In this document: one piece after another, positions 11,707 through 13,450 of the stretch | Position numbering within the stretch: position 1 is the stretch's first letter | Layout of the letters: every line of letters starts with the position of its first letter | NCBI GenBank assembly: GCA_050743365.1 | Contig: JBOGFI010000042.1 | Span: 1 to 13,450, forward strand | Reading direction: 5' to 3' | Length of the DNA stretch: 13,450 bases | Source: JBOGFI01 sp050743365 | GTDB taxonomy: Bacteria > Actinomycetota > Acidimicrobiia > IMCC26256 > JACDBD01 | The notes under the pieces: generated by a model | The model's input: only the letters and a program-made list of their open reading frames with translations | Told to the model about the DNA's origin: nothing | Database searches by the model: none | Position numbers and translations under genes: made by a program

Positions 11707-13101
11707 GTGGCCGCACTGGCCGAGCAATTCGAAGTGGTGGTTGTCGGAGGCGGCCCCGGAGGCTACGCGGCCGCGCTCTACGGCGCCGCCGCCGGCCTGC
11801 GGGTGGCGGTGGTGGAGGAGCAACGGGTCGGGGGCACGTGCCTGCACCGGGGTTGTATCCCCGCCAAGGAGCTGTTGCAGACGGCGGAGGTGCTGCGCAC
11901 GGTCGCCGGTGCCAAGGAGTTCGGCGTCGAGGCGGGTCAGCCCACGCTCGATCTGTCGGCGAGCCAGACTCGGAAGCAGCAGGTGGTCGACCGACTGACC
12001 AAGGGCCTCGAGGGTCTGCTCAAGGCGCGGGAGGTCAAGGTGGTGCCGGGAACGGCCTCGCTGGCGGATGGGAGCGCGCGGAACGTCCGCGTGTCCGATG
12101 GCACCGAGCTGACCGGCGACTCGCTCGTCATCGCGACCGGCTCGTTGCCGCGAGCTCTTCCCGGCCTCGACTTCGACGGCGAGCGGATCCTGTCGTCCGA
12201 CCACGTGCTGATGCTCGACGAGGTGCCCCCCCGCGTCGTGATCATCGGTGGCGGGGCGATCGGGTGCGAGTTCGCGTCGCTGCTGGGCGACGTCGGCAGC
12301 GATGTCACCGTGCTCGAAGCGCTGCCGAACATCCTTCCCGGCGTCGACCCCCAGGCAGCCGACGTCGTGGGCCGCTCGTTCAAGCGGCGCGGGATCCGGG
12401 TGCATACCGACGTGAACGTCACCGGCATCGAAGGCGCCCACGAGCTCACGGTGACCTTCGACACCACCGATGGCCACGAGGAGGTCGTGGTCGACAAGGT
12501 CGTCGTGAGCATCGGGCGTCGCCCGCGCTCCGAGGGAATCAACCTCGAGGGCGCAGGCGTGGGGATCGACGAGCGCGGCTTCGTGCAGGTCGACGAGTAC
12601 CTCCGCACGAGCGCGCCCGGCGTGTACGCGGTCGGTGATGTCGTCGACACCCCGCAGCTCGCGCACGTGGGGTTCGCCGAGGCCATCGTCGCGATCAAGA
12701 CCATGCTGGGCGAGCCGGTCGAGCCGATCGCCTACCAGAAGGTCCCGTGGGGCATCTACTGCCATCCCGAAGTCGCGTTCAGCGGGCTCACCGAGGAGGA
12801 GGCGCGTGAGCAGGGCTACGACGTCGTCACGTCGGTGCACCGGTTCGCCGGGAACGGCCGCGCCCTGATCATCGGGGAGCCCGACGGCCTGGTGAAGGTC
12901 GTGGCTCAGCGCGACGGCCCACTCCTCGGCGTGCACATCGCCGGCCCGTGGGCTACCGAGCTACTGGCCGAGGGTTACCTGGCCGTCAACTGGGAGGCCA
13001 CCGGCGCCGATCTGGGCGCTCTGATCCATCCGCATCCGACCCTGAGCGAGGTGTTCGGCGAGTCTGCGCTCGCGCTCACGGGCCGCAGCCTGCACAGCTG
13101 A
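11707..13101 (+). CDS. lpdA: Dihydrolipoamide dehydrogenase (E3)
   Basis: E3 reoxidises the dihydrolipoyl group of 2-oxoacid dehydrogenase E2 with FAD and NAD+. The 464-residue protein has the FAD dinucleotide motif VVVGGGPGGYAAA (11-23), the redox disulfide in GGTCLHRGCIPAKELLQ (C45 and C50), the NAD motif VIIGGGAIGCEFASLLGDVGSDVTVLE, APGVYAVGDVVDTPQLAHVGFAE around the FAD contact, and the C-terminal HPHPTLSE with His443-Glu448 from the interface dyad. The usual Asn between the cysteines is His47, seen in actinobacterial relatives. GTG 11707 is used because an in-frame stop at 11698 bars longer starts. The ribosome site is only GGGGGG next to the start. The E2 gene begins 17 bases downstream, implying an operon. 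Confidence 0.95.
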   Translation: MAALAEQFEVVVVGGGPGGYAAALYGAAAGLRVAVVEEQRVGGTCLHRGCIPAKELLQTAEVLRTVAGAKEFGVEAGQPTLDLSASQTRKQQVVDRLTKGLEGLLKAREVKVVPGTASLADGSARNVRVSDGTELTGDSLVIATGSLPRALPGLDFDGERILSSDHVLMLDEVPPRVVIIGGGAIGCEFASLLGDVGSDVTVLEALPNILPGVDPQAADVVGRSFKRRGIRVHTDVNVTGIEGAHELTVTFDTTDGHEEVVVDKVVVSIGRRPRSEGINLEGAGVGIDERGFVQVDEYLRTSAPGVYAVGDVVDTPQLAHVGFAEAIVAIKTMLGEPVEPIAYQKVPWGIYCHPEVAFSGLTEEEAREQGYDVVTSVHRFAGNGRALIIGEPDGLVKVVAQRDGPLLGVHIAGPWATELLAEGYLAVNWEATGADLGALIHPHPTLSEVFGESALALTGRSLHS

Positions 13102-13118
13102 CAGGGGAGAGGGACCGC

Positions 13119-13450
13119 GTGGACATCACGATGCCGCAGCTCGGCGAGACCGTCACCGAGGGGACAATCACCCGGTGGCTCAAGCAGATCGGCGATCGCG
13201 TCGAGGCCGACGAGCCGCTCTTCGAGGTCTCGACCGACAAGGTCGACTCGGAGGTCCCTGCGCCCGGCGCGGGGTTCGTGGCCGAGATCCTGGTCCAGGA
13301 AGGCGAGACCGCCGCCGTGGGGACGCGGCTGGCGGTGCTCTCGGACGCGGCGTCGGGACCGGCGGAGGCGCCGGCCCGAGAAGCCCGGCCCGAGGTCGCT
13401 GAGCCGGCGCCGGCCCCAGAAGCCCGGCCCGAGGTCGCTGAGCCGGCGGC
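13119..13450 (+). CDS. 2-oxoacid dehydrogenase E2 (dihydrolipoyl acyltransferase), N-terminal part
   Basis: The visible 110 codons encode a complete lipoyl domain: MDITMPQLGETVTEGTITRW at the N-terminus and EVSTDKVDSEVPAPGAG with lipoylated Lys41. Residues 77 onward are an Ala/Pro/Glu/Arg linker built from a 13-residue repeat. E2 transfers the acyl group from E1 to CoA and carries it on the lipoyl arm; the E3 just upstream completes the cycle. LGETVTEG is more typical of 2-oxoglutarate or branched-chain E2 than pyruvate, but the catalytic domain that would decide is outside. The gene is not closed because it runs past position 13450. GTG 13119 has a strong GGGGAGAGGG five bases upstream. Confidence 0.92.
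   Translation, partial: MDITMPQLGETVTEGTITRWLKQIGDRVEADEPLFEVSTDKVDSEVPAPGAGFVAEILVQEGETAAVGTRLAVLSDAASGPAEAPAREARPEVAEPAPAPEARPEVAEPA
13371..13450 (+). repeat. 39-bp in-frame tandem repeat in the E2 linker (cut by edge)
   Basis: Two adjacent 39-base units (13371-13409 and 13410-13448) differ at one base, CGA versus CCA, changing Arg to Pro. Each encodes 13 residues with the core EARPEVAEPA. The repeat stays in frame, so it lengthens the flexible arm between the lipoyl domain and the next domain. More copies may lie beyond the window. Confidence 0.9.

Noticed and set aside
11401..12936. Upstream extension of the flippase frame to 955 codons on minus
   Set aside because: This part is antisense to the clearly conserved E3 gene and shows no protein family; the flippase begins naturally at 11400.
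1..13450. tRNA, rRNA, CRISPR array, insertion sequence or attachment site
   Set aside because: I looked for tRNA-like cloverleaf sequences, regular spaced repeats, transposase motifs and flanking duplications and saw none.

Overview
The window is very GC-rich (about 70% by eye), uses many GTG starts, and several genes appear to have a -10 hexamer only 6-8 nt before the start codon (leaderless or nearly leaderless). This style and the protein resemblances point to a high-GC Actinomycetota, plausibly an Acidimicrobiia-like lineage; that placement is inference. It looks like ordinary chromosome: I see no tRNA, rRNA, CRISPR array, insertion sequence or prophage gene.

Left part (1-2895). On the minus strand lie a VapC-type PIN toxin cut by the window edge, its Phd/YefM-type antitoxin, MsrA, and a metallo-beta-lactamase-fold hydrolase. 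An acyl-CoA dehydrogenase diverges to the right from a promoter region carrying overlapping inverted repeats.

Middle part (2896-5429). A short intergenic region of palindromic repeats is followed by a membrane-anchored protein with an internal helical duplication. A 328-bp stretch without a conventional gene comes next: it holds an extended Shine-Dalgarno, a 13-codon ORF, several predicted stem-loops and a terminator-like hairpin. It is the best candidate for something undescribed. Then come a 75-aa unknown protein, a DUF1802 protein (minus) and, diverging from it, an alpha/beta hydrolase whose nucleophile serine appears replaced by alanine.

Glycan part (5579-11400). On plus: a dTDP-L-rhamnose 4-epimerase-like SDR and a GT-B glycosyltransferase. 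On minus, converging with a 4-bp stop overlap: a Wzx/MATE-like flippase, a GT4 glycosyltransferase and a GDP-6-deoxymannose reductase-like SDR. Together these make deoxyhexose donors, transfer sugars and export a lipid-linked glycan. No sugar nucleotidyltransferase, Gmd, polymerase or initiating transferase is in view.

Right part (11533-13450). A 29-aa single-helix membrane peptide precedes dihydrolipoamide dehydrogenase (E3) and the start of a 2-oxoacid dehydrogenase E2, whose linker contains a near-perfect 39-bp tandem repeat cut by the window edge. E3 and E2 are 17 nt apart and probably co-transcribed.
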